Positions 8,698 through 17,504 of a stretch of 64,000 nt of DNA are shown here, piece by piece. The notes under the pieces were generated by a model, which searched no databases, was not told the origin of the DNA, and saw only the letters and a program-made list of their open reading frames with translations. The position numbers and the translations under genes are program-made. The stretch comes from Opitutia bacterium (GTDB lineage Bacteria; Verrucomicrobiota; Verrucomicrobiia; Opitutales; Opitutaceae): the NCBI GenBank assembly GCA_947474365.1, contig CANJIU010000016.1, positions 57,193-121,192 on the forward strand, written 5' to 3'. How positions within the stretch are numbered: the stretch's first letter is position 1; the number at the start of each line of letters is the position of its first letter.

Positions 8698-10014
8698 GTG
8701 AGACTCCACGTCCCTCTGCCGCCCGTCCTTTCCCTGTTGGCCAGCCTCTGGCTGCTGCCGGCCGAAATCGCAGCGCAAAACTTCCTGCCGGACGCGGCCC
8801 AATCCGCGGCACTCCGCGAATACAACATCGTCGGCTTCAGCGCCGTCAGCGACGCCACGACGCTCAACACCACCGCCATCCAGCAAGCCATTGATGCCGC
8901 AACCGCGGCGGGAGGCGGACGCGTTCGGATCCCCGCTGGCACGTTTCTCAGCGGCGCGATCTTTCTGAAACCGGGCGTCGAACTGTGGCTTGAAAAGGGC
9001 GCCGTGCTGCTTGGCTCAACCCGCATTGAGGATTATCCCAAACGGCCCACCCGCATCGAGGGGCACACCGAACCGTGGCGGATGGCACTCGTCAACGCCC
9101 AGCAACTGGACCGAGTGCGTATCGGCGGCCAGGGACGGCTCGACGGCAATGGCGTGCCGTTCTGGCAGGCTTTCTGGCAGCGCCGGAAGGAAAACCCGAA
9201 GTGCACCAACCTCGAGGTCGAGCGCCCCCGCCTCGTTTTTATCGATCGTTGCCGCGATGTCCGGATCGAGGGGCTCGCTCTGCAGGATTCCGGCTTCTGG
9301 AATGTACACCTCTATCGCTGTCGCGACGTCACGATCGAGGGCATTCGCATCACGATTCCGAGCGCCGCAATGCTCGGCCTGCGCGGCCCGAGCACGGATG
9401 GGATCGACATCGACAGTTGCCAGAATGTGACCGTCCGTCGCTGTTATATTTCAAATCACGACGACAACATCGCCCTCAAGGGCAGCAAGGGACCGCTCGC
9501 CGACCGGGACGGCGACAGCCCACCGGTCGAAAACATCCTCGTCGAGGACTGTGAAGTCGGCGACGGCAACGGACTCATCACGTGCGGCAGCGAGGCCACG
9601 ACAGTCCGCCATGTGACGGTGCGCAATTGCACGCTCTCCGGCGGCGCCACGCTGCTCACCCTCAAGTTGCGCCCTGACACGCCGCAACATTACGAGCACA
9701 TCACCGTTGACGGTATCACCCTCTCCGGCACCGGTCGTTTGATCAATTGCGCGCCGTGGACCCAGTTCTTTGACCTGAATGGCGAACCGCCGCCGTCACG
9801 GCAGGTGAACAACATCACGCTGCGCAACATCCACGGCTCCTATGGCTCGTTCGGTACGTTGCGCGGAAACCCCGGGGACGTCCTTCGCGACATCACACTC
9901 GAAAACATCGACGTGAAACTCGCCAACGGGACGGTCACCCTCGGCCCAACCGAGCACACGGTCGTGAAAAACGTCACCATCAACGGCCAACCCTACGCGC
10001 TGCCTCCGCCGTAG
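8698..10014 (+). CDS. Exported GH28-type (polygalacturonase-like) parallel beta-helix protein
   Basis: The protein has 438 residues and starts at a GTG (8698), the first start that gives a signal peptide (hydrophobic run VLSLLASLWLLPAEIAAQ). A pectate-lyase-like N-terminal loop (AIQQAIDAATAAGGGRVRIP) precedes a right-handed beta-helix. GH28 signature positions are recognisable: STDGID (Asp234), HDDNIALK (Asp255/Asp256) and GNGLITCGSE (290-299). The usual GHG histidine is Asn (291), the first Asn of NTDG is Ser, and the R-[IL]-K motif reads KLR. The three acidic residues remain, so hydrolysis of a galacturonan-like or rhamnose-containing polymer is possible, but the active site is not canonical. 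It is convergent with the sulfatase at 10036, 21 bp away. Confidence 0.85.
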   Translation: MRLHVPLPPVLSLLASLWLLPAEIAAQNFLPDAAQSAALREYNIVGFSAVSDATTLNTTAIQQAIDAATAAGGGRVRIPAGTFLSGAIFLKPGVELWLEKGAVLLGSTRIEDYPKRPTRIEGHTEPWRMALVNAQQLDRVRIGGQGRLDGNGVPFWQAFWQRRKENPKCTNLEVERPRLVFIDRCRDVRIEGLALQDSGFWNVHLYRCRDVTIEGIRITIPSAAMLGLRGPSTDGIDIDSCQNVTVRRCYISNHDDNIALKGSKGPLADRDGDSPPVENILVEDCEVGDGNGLITCGSEATTVRHVTVRNCTLSGGATLLTLKLRPDTPQHYEHITVDGITLSGTGRLINCAPWTQFFDLNGEPPPSRQVNNITLRNIHGSYGSFGTLRGNPGDVLRDITLENIDVKLANGTVTLGPTEHTVVKNVTINGQPYALPPP

Positions 10015-10035
10015 AGACGGCAAACCGCGGGCCCG

Positions 10036-11511
10036 CTACCGGAACGCTTCGTCTTCCCACATGTTGATGTCGCCGAGCCGGTCCTTCTCCGACGCAAACG
10101 CGATCTCCGCCGCATTCACCTTCGGCAGTGCCGCCGCCAGCCGCGCTTTCGCCGCCGCGTACCGCTTGTCGCCCGCGAGGTTGGTCCACTCGTTGGGATC
10201 GTTCGTGTGATCGTACAATTCCTCCGTTCCATTCCGGTAACGCGTGTAGCGGAAACGTCCGTCGCGCAATGAGTGACACTCCCGGCCGTAGGTTGACAGC
10301 ACCGGGGCTCCGCGCTCCCTCGCCACTCCGCGCACGATTCCAGCGAGGTCGGTGCCGTCAAGCGCATGGGTGGCAGGCGGCGGCACGCCCGTAAGGCTGA
10401 GAAGCGTCGGATAGAGGTCGATGAGCCCGACCGGCGTCGGCACGACCTGCGGCTTCATCCCCGGCACGGCGATGGCAAACACCACGCGGCAAGCCAGCTC
10501 GGAGAGATAAAATTTGGACCAGTGGTTCTTTTCGCCGGTGTGCCAGCCGTTGTCGGACGTAAAGACCACGATCGTATTGTCGCGATTCGGCCCGGCTTCC
10601 AAGGCGTCGAGCACGCGACCGATCTGCTCGTCGACATAGCTGATCGACGCGTAGTAGGCCTGCAGACACTTCTTCCACAGTCCGGCCTTGAGGATGAAGT
10701 CGTGCTCGCCCCGGTGCGTCGCGAGCCAGCGCGCCGCCGCTGGCACGTCATCCAGGTCGTTCGCACGGTAACCCTTCGAGATCTCGATCTTATCGAGGGG
10801 ATAGCGGTCGTAGTAGCGCTGCGGCACCGTCCATTTCACATGCGGGCGCCAGAAACCGCAGGTCACGAAGAACGGCTGGTCATGCTTCTGCCGCAGGAGC
10901 GCGATCGTATGGTTCGCGAACTCGGTGTCCTGCTGGAGTTTTTTCGGATCATCGCGGTCCCAGTCGTCGGGCAATACCCCCCACGTCCAGGCATCGGACC
11001 ACATCTCCTGCAAGGAACCGGGGACGATGTGCTTCATCAATTCCGCATCGGTGTGCGTCACATCGGCCGCCCGGTTCAACATCTTGTAATATCCCGGCGT
11101 AAACGCGTTCGTATCGTCCTCGAGAAACCGGTTGTGCGCGATCTTTCCGTATCCCGCGGTGAGGTAACCATGTTTCAGGAAATGCTGGGGCAGGATCTCG
11201 ACCTGGCCGATGGGTGCCGTCGTGCGCCGATACGCCTGGCTGTTGTAGTAGACGCCGGACTTGGTCGCATGCACGCCGGTGAGAAACGCCGTCCGCGACG
11301 GGCAGCAGGCCGGCGCGTCGACATACGCGTGGGTGAACCACGTTCCGCGGTTGGCAATCCGCTGCATGTTGGGCGTGTGGACCGGCGACGATTGAAACAC
11401 GTCGTGCAGCGTTGGCCCGTGGTCGTCGATGATGATGAAGAGGACGTTGAGCGGACGTGAAGCTCCCCGTGCGACCGCGACCAAGAAGAGAAAGGCGATC
11501 AGGCACCTCAT
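10036..11511 (-). CDS. Exported type I sulfatase, iduronate-2-sulfatase-like
   Basis: The protein has 491 residues with signal peptide MRCLIAFLFLVAVARG. The metal site begins VLFIIIDDHG (Asp29-Asp30). The formylglycine motif is C-C-P-S-R followed by TAFLTG (Cys69 to Arg73), which fits the C-x-P-S-R rule and so needs a maturase encoded elsewhere. DNGWHTGEKNHW and the C-terminal RFRYTRYRNGTEELYDHTNDPNEWTN match the iduronate-sulfatase/S1 family. It should remove sulfate esters from a polysaccharide or oligosaccharide outside the cytoplasm. It starts 3 nt after the stop of the sialidase-like gene, so the two are one transcript. Confidence 0.9.
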   Translation of the reverse strand: MRCLIAFLFLVAVARGASRPLNVLFIIIDDHGPTLHDVFQSSPVHTPNMQRIANRGTWFTHAYVDAPACCPSRTAFLTGVHATKSGVYYNSQAYRRTTAPIGQVEILPQHFLKHGYLTAGYGKIAHNRFLEDDTNAFTPGYYKMLNRAADVTHTDAELMKHIVPGSLQEMWSDAWTWGVLPDDWDRDDPKKLQQDTEFANHTIALLRQKHDQPFFVTCGFWRPHVKWTVPQRYYDRYPLDKIEISKGYRANDLDDVPAAARWLATHRGEHDFILKAGLWKKCLQAYYASISYVDEQIGRVLDALEAGPNRDNTIVVFTSDNGWHTGEKNHWSKFYLSELACRVVFAIAVPGMKPQVVPTPVGLIDLYPTLLSLTGVPPPATHALDGTDLAGIVRGVARERGAPVLSTYGRECHSLRDGRFRYTRYRNGTEELYDHTNDPNEWTNLAGDKRYAAAKARLAAALPKVNAAEIAFASEKDRLGDINMWEDEAFR

Positions 11512-11514
11512 GCT

Positions 11515-12615
11515 CTAAACCTCCGTCTCGAGGATCCAGATCGGACACGGTCCTCGGCCCATGCCGTGATAATAAAACACGAACGCGCGCCGGCCCTCCA
11601 TGGGCAACAACCACGCGTAGCCAAAATCCACGTTCTTGTCGCCCTCGACCTTCGGCAATTCGACGAGCGTGCGATCGTGTTTGAACGTCAGCGTCTTGGC
11701 ATTGCCGCGCCAGAGGTGGGCGCTGCCCGGCAACGGGCGCTCAAAGGTCACCGCCAGCAACTCGGCCGGGTTGTGCGGGTTGACCATCGCAAACGGATGA
11801 GCGAGTCCACTGGTGTGCTTGTTCACCGCGGTGATGTTCAGCAGGTCGGTCTGCCAGGTGCGTCCCCAGTCCTCCGATACAGAAACGAATTGCCGGGCAT
11901 TGGCGGGCCCGCGGCCACGGATGAAGACCAGCAGCCGGTCGCCGCTCCGCACCAGCACAGGCTCGCCGGCGTTGAGGTTGTTCACCATCGCCGGCTCGCC
12001 CCACGTGAGACCGTCGTCCACGGAGACGGACTGCCAGATCCCGGTCGTGTACGGCTTCGACCCGGCACGATAGTGCCCTACAACCATCAGCTTTTTTTCC
12101 GGCAACCGCACAATCGCTCCGGTGGACGAGCCCGTCTTGTTCGGCCCCAGTCCTGAAGTATCGACGGTGTGCCAGCTCCGGCCGCCATCGGTCGAGCGCC
12201 AGCCGTAAATATGGTTGGCCGTCGCGCTGTGCCCGTGCGCGAGCAGGAGGACGGCCCCATCGTGCGTGATGCCGAGCGCCAGATTGCCGCTGTTGCCATA
12301 TTCCTTGCCGGGTCCGAATTCCTTCAAAACCTGCGGCGCGGAAAACGTCTTTCCTCCATCAATCGAGATCGAAACCGCCGGGCAGCTCTCGCTGCCGTGG
12401 TGCGTTCCGGCCAGAAATCCAACAACGATGGTGCCGTCGGCCGTGCGCACCGCCTTGGGCCACGCAAGATGCTCGAAGCGCGGATTCGCCGGCGGCGCGA
12501 TTGCCACTCGGACGGGCGATCCGTCAGGAGCGCGCCCCGCCCAAGCCGGAAGCGATTCGGCAGCAGGCGCCAGCGTGGAACCGGCGAGGACAGCAGAAAA
12601 CAACAATGATTTCAT
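11515..12615 (-). CDS. Exported Asp-box beta-propeller, sialidase-like
   Basis: The protein has 366 residues and starts at the ATG 12615 with signal peptide MKSLLFSAVLAGSTLAPAAES. A longer upstream extension is open but rich in basic low-complexity residues and overlaps the divergent promoter. Four Asp boxes of the S-x-D-x-G-x-[TS]-[WF] type are present (SIDGGKTF, STDGGRSW, SVDDGLTW, SEDWGRTW), giving a BNR/sialidase propeller. The FRIP arginine motif of true GH33 sialidases is not seen, so the substrate may be another acidic sugar. It is the first gene of a pair with the sulfatase that starts 3 nt after its stop. Confidence 0.85.
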   Translation of the reverse strand: MKSLLFSAVLAGSTLAPAAESLPAWAGRAPDGSPVRVAIAPPANPRFEHLAWPKAVRTADGTIVVGFLAGTHHGSESCPAVSISIDGGKTFSAPQVLKEFGPGKEYGNSGNLALGITHDGAVLLLAHGHSATANHIYGWRSTDGGRSWHTVDTSGLGPNKTGSSTGAIVRLPEKKLMVVGHYRAGSKPYTTGIWQSVSVDDGLTWGEPAMVNNLNAGEPVLVRSGDRLLVFIRGRGPANARQFVSVSEDWGRTWQTDLLNITAVNKHTSGLAHPFAMVNPHNPAELLAVTFERPLPGSAHLWRGNAKTLTFKHDRTLVELPKVEGDKNVDFGYAWLLPMEGRRAFVFYYHGMGRGPCPIWILETEV

Positions 12616-12765
12616 GGGCGGCGTAGCGTGACGGGGAATTGCACGGTGCGGAAACCATCCTCTGCCTGGCCACAGCCAAGAGCAGCCAAAATAACTGGCA
12701 CCGGCACAGCGCCACTTCTTTGGCCTCCCGTTCTGTTCGCGCTCCCATCGAATCGGAGCCACCCC

Positions 12766-13716
12766 ATGCACTACCGCCCCCTCGGTCAGACCGGTCTCCA
12801 GATATCCGTGCTCGGTCTCGGCACCGGTACGCGGTTCGGCGACCCGAAGAACCAGTCGCGCACCGACGCGACGCGACTGGTGCGCACCGCGCTCGACCTC
12901 GGGGTCAACTACATCGACACGGCGCCGATGTACCTCGCTGCGGAAGAAATCCTCGGCGAGGCCCTCGCCGGCGTGCCCCGGGAACGCTTCCTTCTCGCCA
13001 CGAAATTCTTCCCAGCCGACGAGCACGGAGCACCCTTCACCCCGGCGCAACTGCGAGCCTCCGTGGTGCGCAGCCTGCAACGCCTGCGGCTGGACACGAT
13101 CGACGTCCTGCAACTTCACGGTCTGCGACCGCACTGGGTGAATCCGGTGATGGACGCGCTCGGCGGAGAACTGGAAGCGCTGCAGCGCGAGGGGAAATAC
13201 CGGTTCCTCGGCGCCTCGGAAACCATCGTCGAGGATCCGCGGCACGCAATGCTGCCGTTGGTGGCCCCGTCAGGACGTTTTTCAATGGGCCTGGTCGGGT
13301 ATTCACCGCTCAGCCCGTGGGCGGAACTCAGAGCGCTTCCGGCCTGCGCGAAGCACGGAATCGGCGTGGTGGGGATGGTGGCAGTACCTCGCGCCCTGCG
13401 TGATCCGGCCCGGTTGCAACAGCTCATTCACGAGGCCCGGGGGCGCGGCGAGGCTGGGGTGAACGAATTACCCGGAGAAAATCCGCTCGACTGGCTAATC
13501 GACGAACACACGCCGACCCTCGCGGCCGCCGGCTATCGTTTCGCGGTCGCACACCCGGCGATTGCGAGCGTGCTCGCCGGCACCCTCAGCCGCGAACACC
13601 TCGAAGCGAACATCGCCGCCGTCTGTGCCCCACCGATGCCGGCAGTGCAGCTTGACCGCGTGCGGCAAATTTTCCTCCGCACCGATCCGGATAAATGGCG
13701 GCCCTACGATTTGTAG
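12766..13716 (+). CDS. Aldo/keto reductase
   Basis: The protein has 316 residues and no signal peptide. The ATG at 12766 is preceded by GGAG (bases 12756-12759) and gives the normal family start MHYRPLGQTGLQISVLGLGT. The catalytic tetrad is complete: Asp51, Tyr56, Lys80 and His118 (VLQLHGLRP). It should be a cytoplasmic NAD(P)H-dependent aldehyde, ketone or sugar reductase. It is transcribed divergently from the sialidase/sulfatase pair and ends 15 bp from the stop of the convergent TonB receptor. The substrate is unknown, and the neighbours suggest a sugar derivative. Confidence 0.92.
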   Translation: MHYRPLGQTGLQISVLGLGTGTRFGDPKNQSRTDATRLVRTALDLGVNYIDTAPMYLAAEEILGEALAGVPRERFLLATKFFPADEHGAPFTPAQLRASVVRSLQRLRLDTIDVLQLHGLRPHWVNPVMDALGGELEALQREGKYRFLGASETIVEDPRHAMLPLVAPSGRFSMGLVGYSPLSPWAELRALPACAKHGIGVVGMVAVPRALRDPARLQQLIHEARGRGEAGVNELPGENPLDWLIDEHTPTLAAAGYRFAVAHPAIASVLAGTLSREHLEANIAAVCAPPMPAVQLDRVRQIFLRTDPDKWRPYDL

Positions 13717-13731
13717 CGACCGCCTCGCGAC

Positions 13732-16113
13732 TCACCAAATCCAGTCGACCGAGAAGCGGTAATTCCGGTTGTTGGTCACGCCCACGGCGGTCTCGTTGGT
13801 GCCGGGCTTCAGGCTGAGATGATCGAAGACATTTTCCGTACGCAGGCGAAAATTGTACCGATTCCACCGGTAGCCGATCACCGCCGTGTGCAGATTGCCC
13901 GACGGCACCGTCCAGTAGGTGCGGTTGTTCAGGATGCTGTCGCTCCACCACGTGTAATTCCAAAGCAGCGAGAGGTGTTTCAACGGCCCCGTCTGCACCT
14001 CGTAGCGAACCATCGCCGCCGAGTTGGCGGTCGGCTGGCCAGACGGTTTGTGGCCGTCCGCCAGGCGCGAGTGCCGAAGCCCGTACGAAAGGATGAAGTC
14101 GAGCCCGCGCCGAACGTTGAAACTCACGTCCGCGTCCCACCCGTGCGTCTTCTGCGATCCGGCGGGCGTGTTGAAGGACCGGCCCGGCGTGCCAGTGATC
14201 GTGCCGCTGACGTCGATGTCCGAGGTCAGGACGTTGTCCTCCTTCATGTCGTAGAACGAGAACGTGCCCACCGCACGGCTGTCGAGCAGGTCGAGCTTCA
14301 CGCCAACCTCGTTAATCGAGACATTCCGATCCGGATATTTCTGACCGACACTGGCGAGCCGCGTGTCGAGCGTGTAGACGGGAATAAACGTCTTGTTGGA
14401 ATTCACAAACAGCGCGCCCTCACCCTTGTCCCCCTTGTACGCTTTCACCACCGCGCCGAAGGAACTGGTCCACGACCGATCGCCGGTCGCCACCGGCTTG
14501 GCGGTGCCGGTGGTGGTGGTCGAGGCGAGATCCGTGTAGCGGGTGCCGGCGACGAGAAATGCGCGCCGCTCCCAGAAATTCATCCGCTCCATCACCCCGG
14601 CGCCGTATTGATCGCTCGTCAGATTGGTCGTGCTCTGGGCGGAGATGACGTTGGCGGCCTTGATCACCGCCGCCGGAGCGATGCCGATGAGGGAGTTAGT
14701 TTTCGACGGGTACAGCCAGACGCGCGGCTGGCCGTTCACAATCGGAACGCCGAGCGAGGAGAGCGCCGCCACGGTCGAAACGGTGTAATTGAAGCCGTTG
14801 ATCCCGGGGATGCTGTCCTGATTGATCGGGTTGTAGGTGCCGAAAAACAAGAGTTTGTGCGCGGTCGGACCGAGCTTGAAGGAAAACGCAAAATCCGTGG
14901 CGTAGGTACGGGTCATGGTGAAGGTCGACGTCTTGCTCGTGATCACCTGGTCACGGAACCATCCTCCCAGATTCGTTTCCGCCACCGTGATGTCGATGTT
15001 GCGCGAATCCGTGTTGATCGCGGTGTTGAGGATGGCGCCCGCCTTGTCGACAAACGTGTCGGTCCGGCCGTTTGCCCCGCTCGTCCGGACGAGCGTGCCA
15101 TTGTCGCCCTGTTTGCTGTAGCGTCCGATGAGCCGCACATCGAGGCGCAGCGCACCAAAATCGACGCTCTTGGTCGCACCAAACTCGTAGTTGTCGGTGC
15201 GCACATTCGAGAGATTGGTCAGCACGTTGTGGGCGCCACCGTCGTCGACGACCGACATCAGGTAGGCGCCCTTGCCGTCGGCCGACTTGAAGCCGCGCAC
15301 GATGCGGTTCAGCCGCGGGCTCTGGTCGCGGACCCAGCCGGCCCAACCCCAGACTTCGAAACCGTTCTTGCCGCGAAAGCGCACGGTGGGATTGATCGCG
15401 TAGTAACCCTTGTTGCCGTCGCCGGGAAAATTCAGCGGGCCATCGGAATTGCGGTAGGAAGCCGAGAGGCGGTAACCCAGTTGATGTTCGCGGTCGACGA
15501 ACCCCGACGTGTCGAGGTCTTCCTGGTGCGAGTTGTACGAGCCATACATCGCCGTGATCCGCGTCCGCGGCTTGGCGAGCGGCTTCTTGCTCACGAGGTT
15601 GAGCAGGCCGCCGGGATTGTTCTGCCCGTAGAGGATACCGTTGGGCCCCTTCAGCACTTCCATGCGTTCGATGAAGGTGTAACTGAAACCGCCGTTCAGA
15701 CCATAGAGCAGGTCGGTGAAGCCGTCGCGTTGGGCGCTTGAGCTGGTGTACCCGCGCATCGAGAACCGGTTCTGTTTGGCTGATCCGGTTTCAGCGTAGG
15801 CATTGACGCCACCGATGAGATTCAGCGTGTCCTCGGGATCGACGGCGACGAGATCGGCGATGAGCTTTTCGTTGATGGCGATGATCGACGTCGAGAGCTC
15901 GGTGATGGGCACCGCGAGACGCGATGCGGAGGTGGCGGAAGTGGTGGCATAGCCGTCCGCCGCATCCGCCGACACCTCGAAGGCGGACAACTGCACGGGA
16001 GTCTCGTCGGAGGGTCTGGTCAAAGAAGTGGCCGGGCGCGCCTGCTGCGCACTGATCTGGCCGCACGCCAGCAACGACAGGAGAAGACAGAAACTACGGG
16101 AGCGAGGGGTCAT
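13732..16113 (-). CDS. TonB-dependent outer-membrane receptor (FhuA/siderophore-receptor type)
   Basis: The protein has 793 residues and starts at ATG 16113 with signal peptide MTPRSRSFCLLLSLLACGQISAQ. A probable TonB box, LSAFEVS, lies at residues 42-48. The plug domain follows ([44 protein letters not shown]) and then the 22-strand-type barrel, ending in an aromatic residue (VDWIW), as outer-membrane barrels do. It resembles TonB-siderophore receptors, but the setting among exported carbohydrate enzymes without a SusD protein suggests oligosaccharide or sugar-complex uptake. It is the last gene of a long minus-strand series and is convergent with the aldo/keto reductase. Confidence 0.92.
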   Translation of the reverse strand: MTPRSRSFCLLLSLLACGQISAQQARPATSLTRPSDETPVQLSAFEVSADAADGYATTSATSASRLAVPITELSTSIIAINEKLIADLVAVDPEDTLNLIGGVNAYAETGSAKQNRFSMRGYTSSSAQRDGFTDLLYGLNGGFSYTFIERMEVLKGPNGILYGQNNPGGLLNLVSKKPLAKPRTRITAMYGSYNSHQEDLDTSGFVDREHQLGYRLSASYRNSDGPLNFPGDGNKGYYAINPTVRFRGKNGFEVWGWAGWVRDQSPRLNRIVRGFKSADGKGAYLMSVVDDGGAHNVLTNLSNVRTDNYEFGATKSVDFGALRLDVRLIGRYSKQGDNGTLVRTSGANGRTDTFVDKAGAILNTAINTDSRNIDITVAETNLGGWFRDQVITSKTSTFTMTRTYATDFAFSFKLGPTAHKLLFFGTYNPINQDSIPGINGFNYTVSTVAALSSLGVPIVNGQPRVWLYPSKTNSLIGIAPAAVIKAANVISAQSTTNLTSDQYGAGVMERMNFWERRAFLVAGTRYTDLASTTTTGTAKPVATGDRSWTSSFGAVVKAYKGDKGEGALFVNSNKTFIPVYTLDTRLASVGQKYPDRNVSINEVGVKLDLLDSRAVGTFSFYDMKEDNVLTSDIDVSGTITGTPGRSFNTPAGSQKTHGWDADVSFNVRRGLDFILSYGLRHSRLADGHKPSGQPTANSAAMVRYEVQTGPLKHLSLLWNYTWWSDSILNNRTYWTVPSGNLHTAVIGYRWNRYNFRLRTENVFDHLSLKPGTNETAVGVTNNRNYRFSVDWIW

Positions 16114-16279
16114 GGTCGGAATGGGTTTGCTTGAGGGCAACTGCGACGTGCAAACAAGGCAGGCCGGGAGCCAACGACAATCCGGCCGAAGTGGTCCAAC
16201 GAAGGAATATCTCAGCCACGCGACCAGAGTCGAAGGCCCCGCCTCCCTTCCCCGACAGGCGTTCTGCGCCGGGCGAAAG

Positions 16280-17377
16280 CTACGGCTCGGGCACCAAATC
16301 GCGCACCGCTTCCTCGGGCGGATCCACCTCAATCACAGGCTCGGGGGCCTTCACCGAAAAATCGATTTCCCACTTGGAAACGCCGCCGACATAGAGCCGC
16401 GCCGTCTGACCGGCGAGGGTGTCGGTACCGCTGGGCCCCAGGCCCATCACCTGCGGGTAGAAAAAGTACCACCCCGAAAAGGATGACTTGTCCAAGATCC
16501 TGGCCGGAGCGAGCCATGTGTCCGGCTTGCTGAGGTCGGTGGCAAACGAGACATAGACCCCTTCCTGCGCCCAACCGGGCGAGCCCTGCGCGTGGTTGAG
16601 CAGCATGACGAAACACTTGAGGTACGTGTTCCAGTGCAGCGCCGGTCCCCAAAACGCATCTGGATCACTCAGCTGCCAGGCGCGTTTGACCGGAAAAATC
16701 GGCGTGACCCGGCCGCCCAGGCCCGGCTCGTTCCACTCGCCCTTGTAGTATTTGCGGACCTTGCCAACCGGATCGATCAGATCTTCAAACGCCATGCGCG
16801 CAGCCGCGACACCCTGGCTTGCCGCAGGACCACCGTAGTTATCGAAGAAAAAATAGAAGAACTTCCGTTCCCGATCCAAAACGACCGAAAAATCGCCGTG
16901 TCCACCGGCAAAATAGCCATTTTGCGCGCCCGGGTCGAGCGGGTCGCCCGACTCCAGCACCACCCCAAGATCGAGAATCGTCTGCCCACCGTCGATCGAA
17001 ATCACCGCTCCGATTTTCGGCGCGGTCATCGTCGAGTCCTCAAACAGTCCGACCGGCTCGGCGTGATACCACCCAAAGAGCGTGCCATCGACGTCCGTCC
17101 AAACTGACTCCATCCAATGCGGGCAGGCCTCGAGCGCGGCGAAAGAAACGTCGCGCGTTTCCCACGGGCCAAACGGATTCGACGCTTCGCTCAGACGCGG
17201 CCGGCCGGCCGACCCGAATTGGAACAGGCGACCGTCCCGCCAAAAAGCCGGACTGTTGCTGTCCACTTGGATCGGCATCGTCACTTTGTCCACGACGCGC
17301 ACCTTGGCCTCCTGGGCGAAAAGCGCGCCAAAGGGAGCCAAGGCAATCGTGAAGAAGCGATATATCCATCTCATCAT
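16280..17377 (-). CDS. Exported beta-propeller protein, GH43/GH32-like fold, unassigned
   Basis: The protein has 365 residues with signal peptide MMRWIYRFFTIALAPFGALFAQ. The second Met (17374) is an equally possible start. The chain reads like a five-bladed propeller with blade-type repeats (SPAFWRDGRLFQFGSAG, DVDGTLFGWYHAEP, ISIDGGQTILDLGVVLES, FSVVLDRERKFFYFFFDNYGG, WNTYLKCFVMLLNHA). It contains a YHAEP segment and several acidic residues that could be catalytic, but I cannot assign a family or substrate. A proline/glutamate-rich tail follows. It lies between a FAD oxidoreductase and a TonB receptor on the same strand, 166 bp before the receptor start. Confidence 0.7.
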   Translation of the reverse strand: MMRWIYRFFTIALAPFGALFAQEAKVRVVDKVTMPIQVDSNSPAFWRDGRLFQFGSAGRPRLSEASNPFGPWETRDVSFAALEACPHWMESVWTDVDGTLFGWYHAEPVGLFEDSTMTAPKIGAVISIDGGQTILDLGVVLESGDPLDPGAQNGYFAGGHGDFSVVLDRERKFFYFFFDNYGGPAASQGVAAARMAFEDLIDPVGKVRKYYKGEWNEPGLGGRVTPIFPVKRAWQLSDPDAFWGPALHWNTYLKCFVMLLNHAQGSPGWAQEGVYVSFATDLSKPDTWLAPARILDKSSFSGWYFFYPQVMGLGPSGTDTLAGQTARLYVGGVSKWEIDFSVKAPEPVIEVDPPEEAVRDLVPEP

Positions 17378-17504
17378 CTGGCAGTAAGAGACGAGCGCCC
17401 AGCGAACAAGTTACCGACGGAGCCGCGGGGTGGAGCGGTACTGCGGGCATCGTCCGCGCAGCCGCCAATCCCCTCCCCTGCCGCGGATTGCAACTCCGCG
17501 ATCT

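Noticed and set aside
10036..12615. True neuraminidase plus sialate-sulfatase unit
   Set aside because: The FRIP motif is not visible in the propeller protein and no sialic-acid catabolic set (NanA/NanE) is present; kept as sialidase-like only.
12616..12765. Sigma54 promoter suggested by TGGCAC near 12688
   Set aside because: The -12 TTGC element is missing at the required spacing.
13819..15741. Open frame of 640 codons on the plus strand
   Set aside because: It lies opposite the TonB receptor, is rich in Arg/Val/Asp/Gly and shows no domain; a GC-driven shadow frame.
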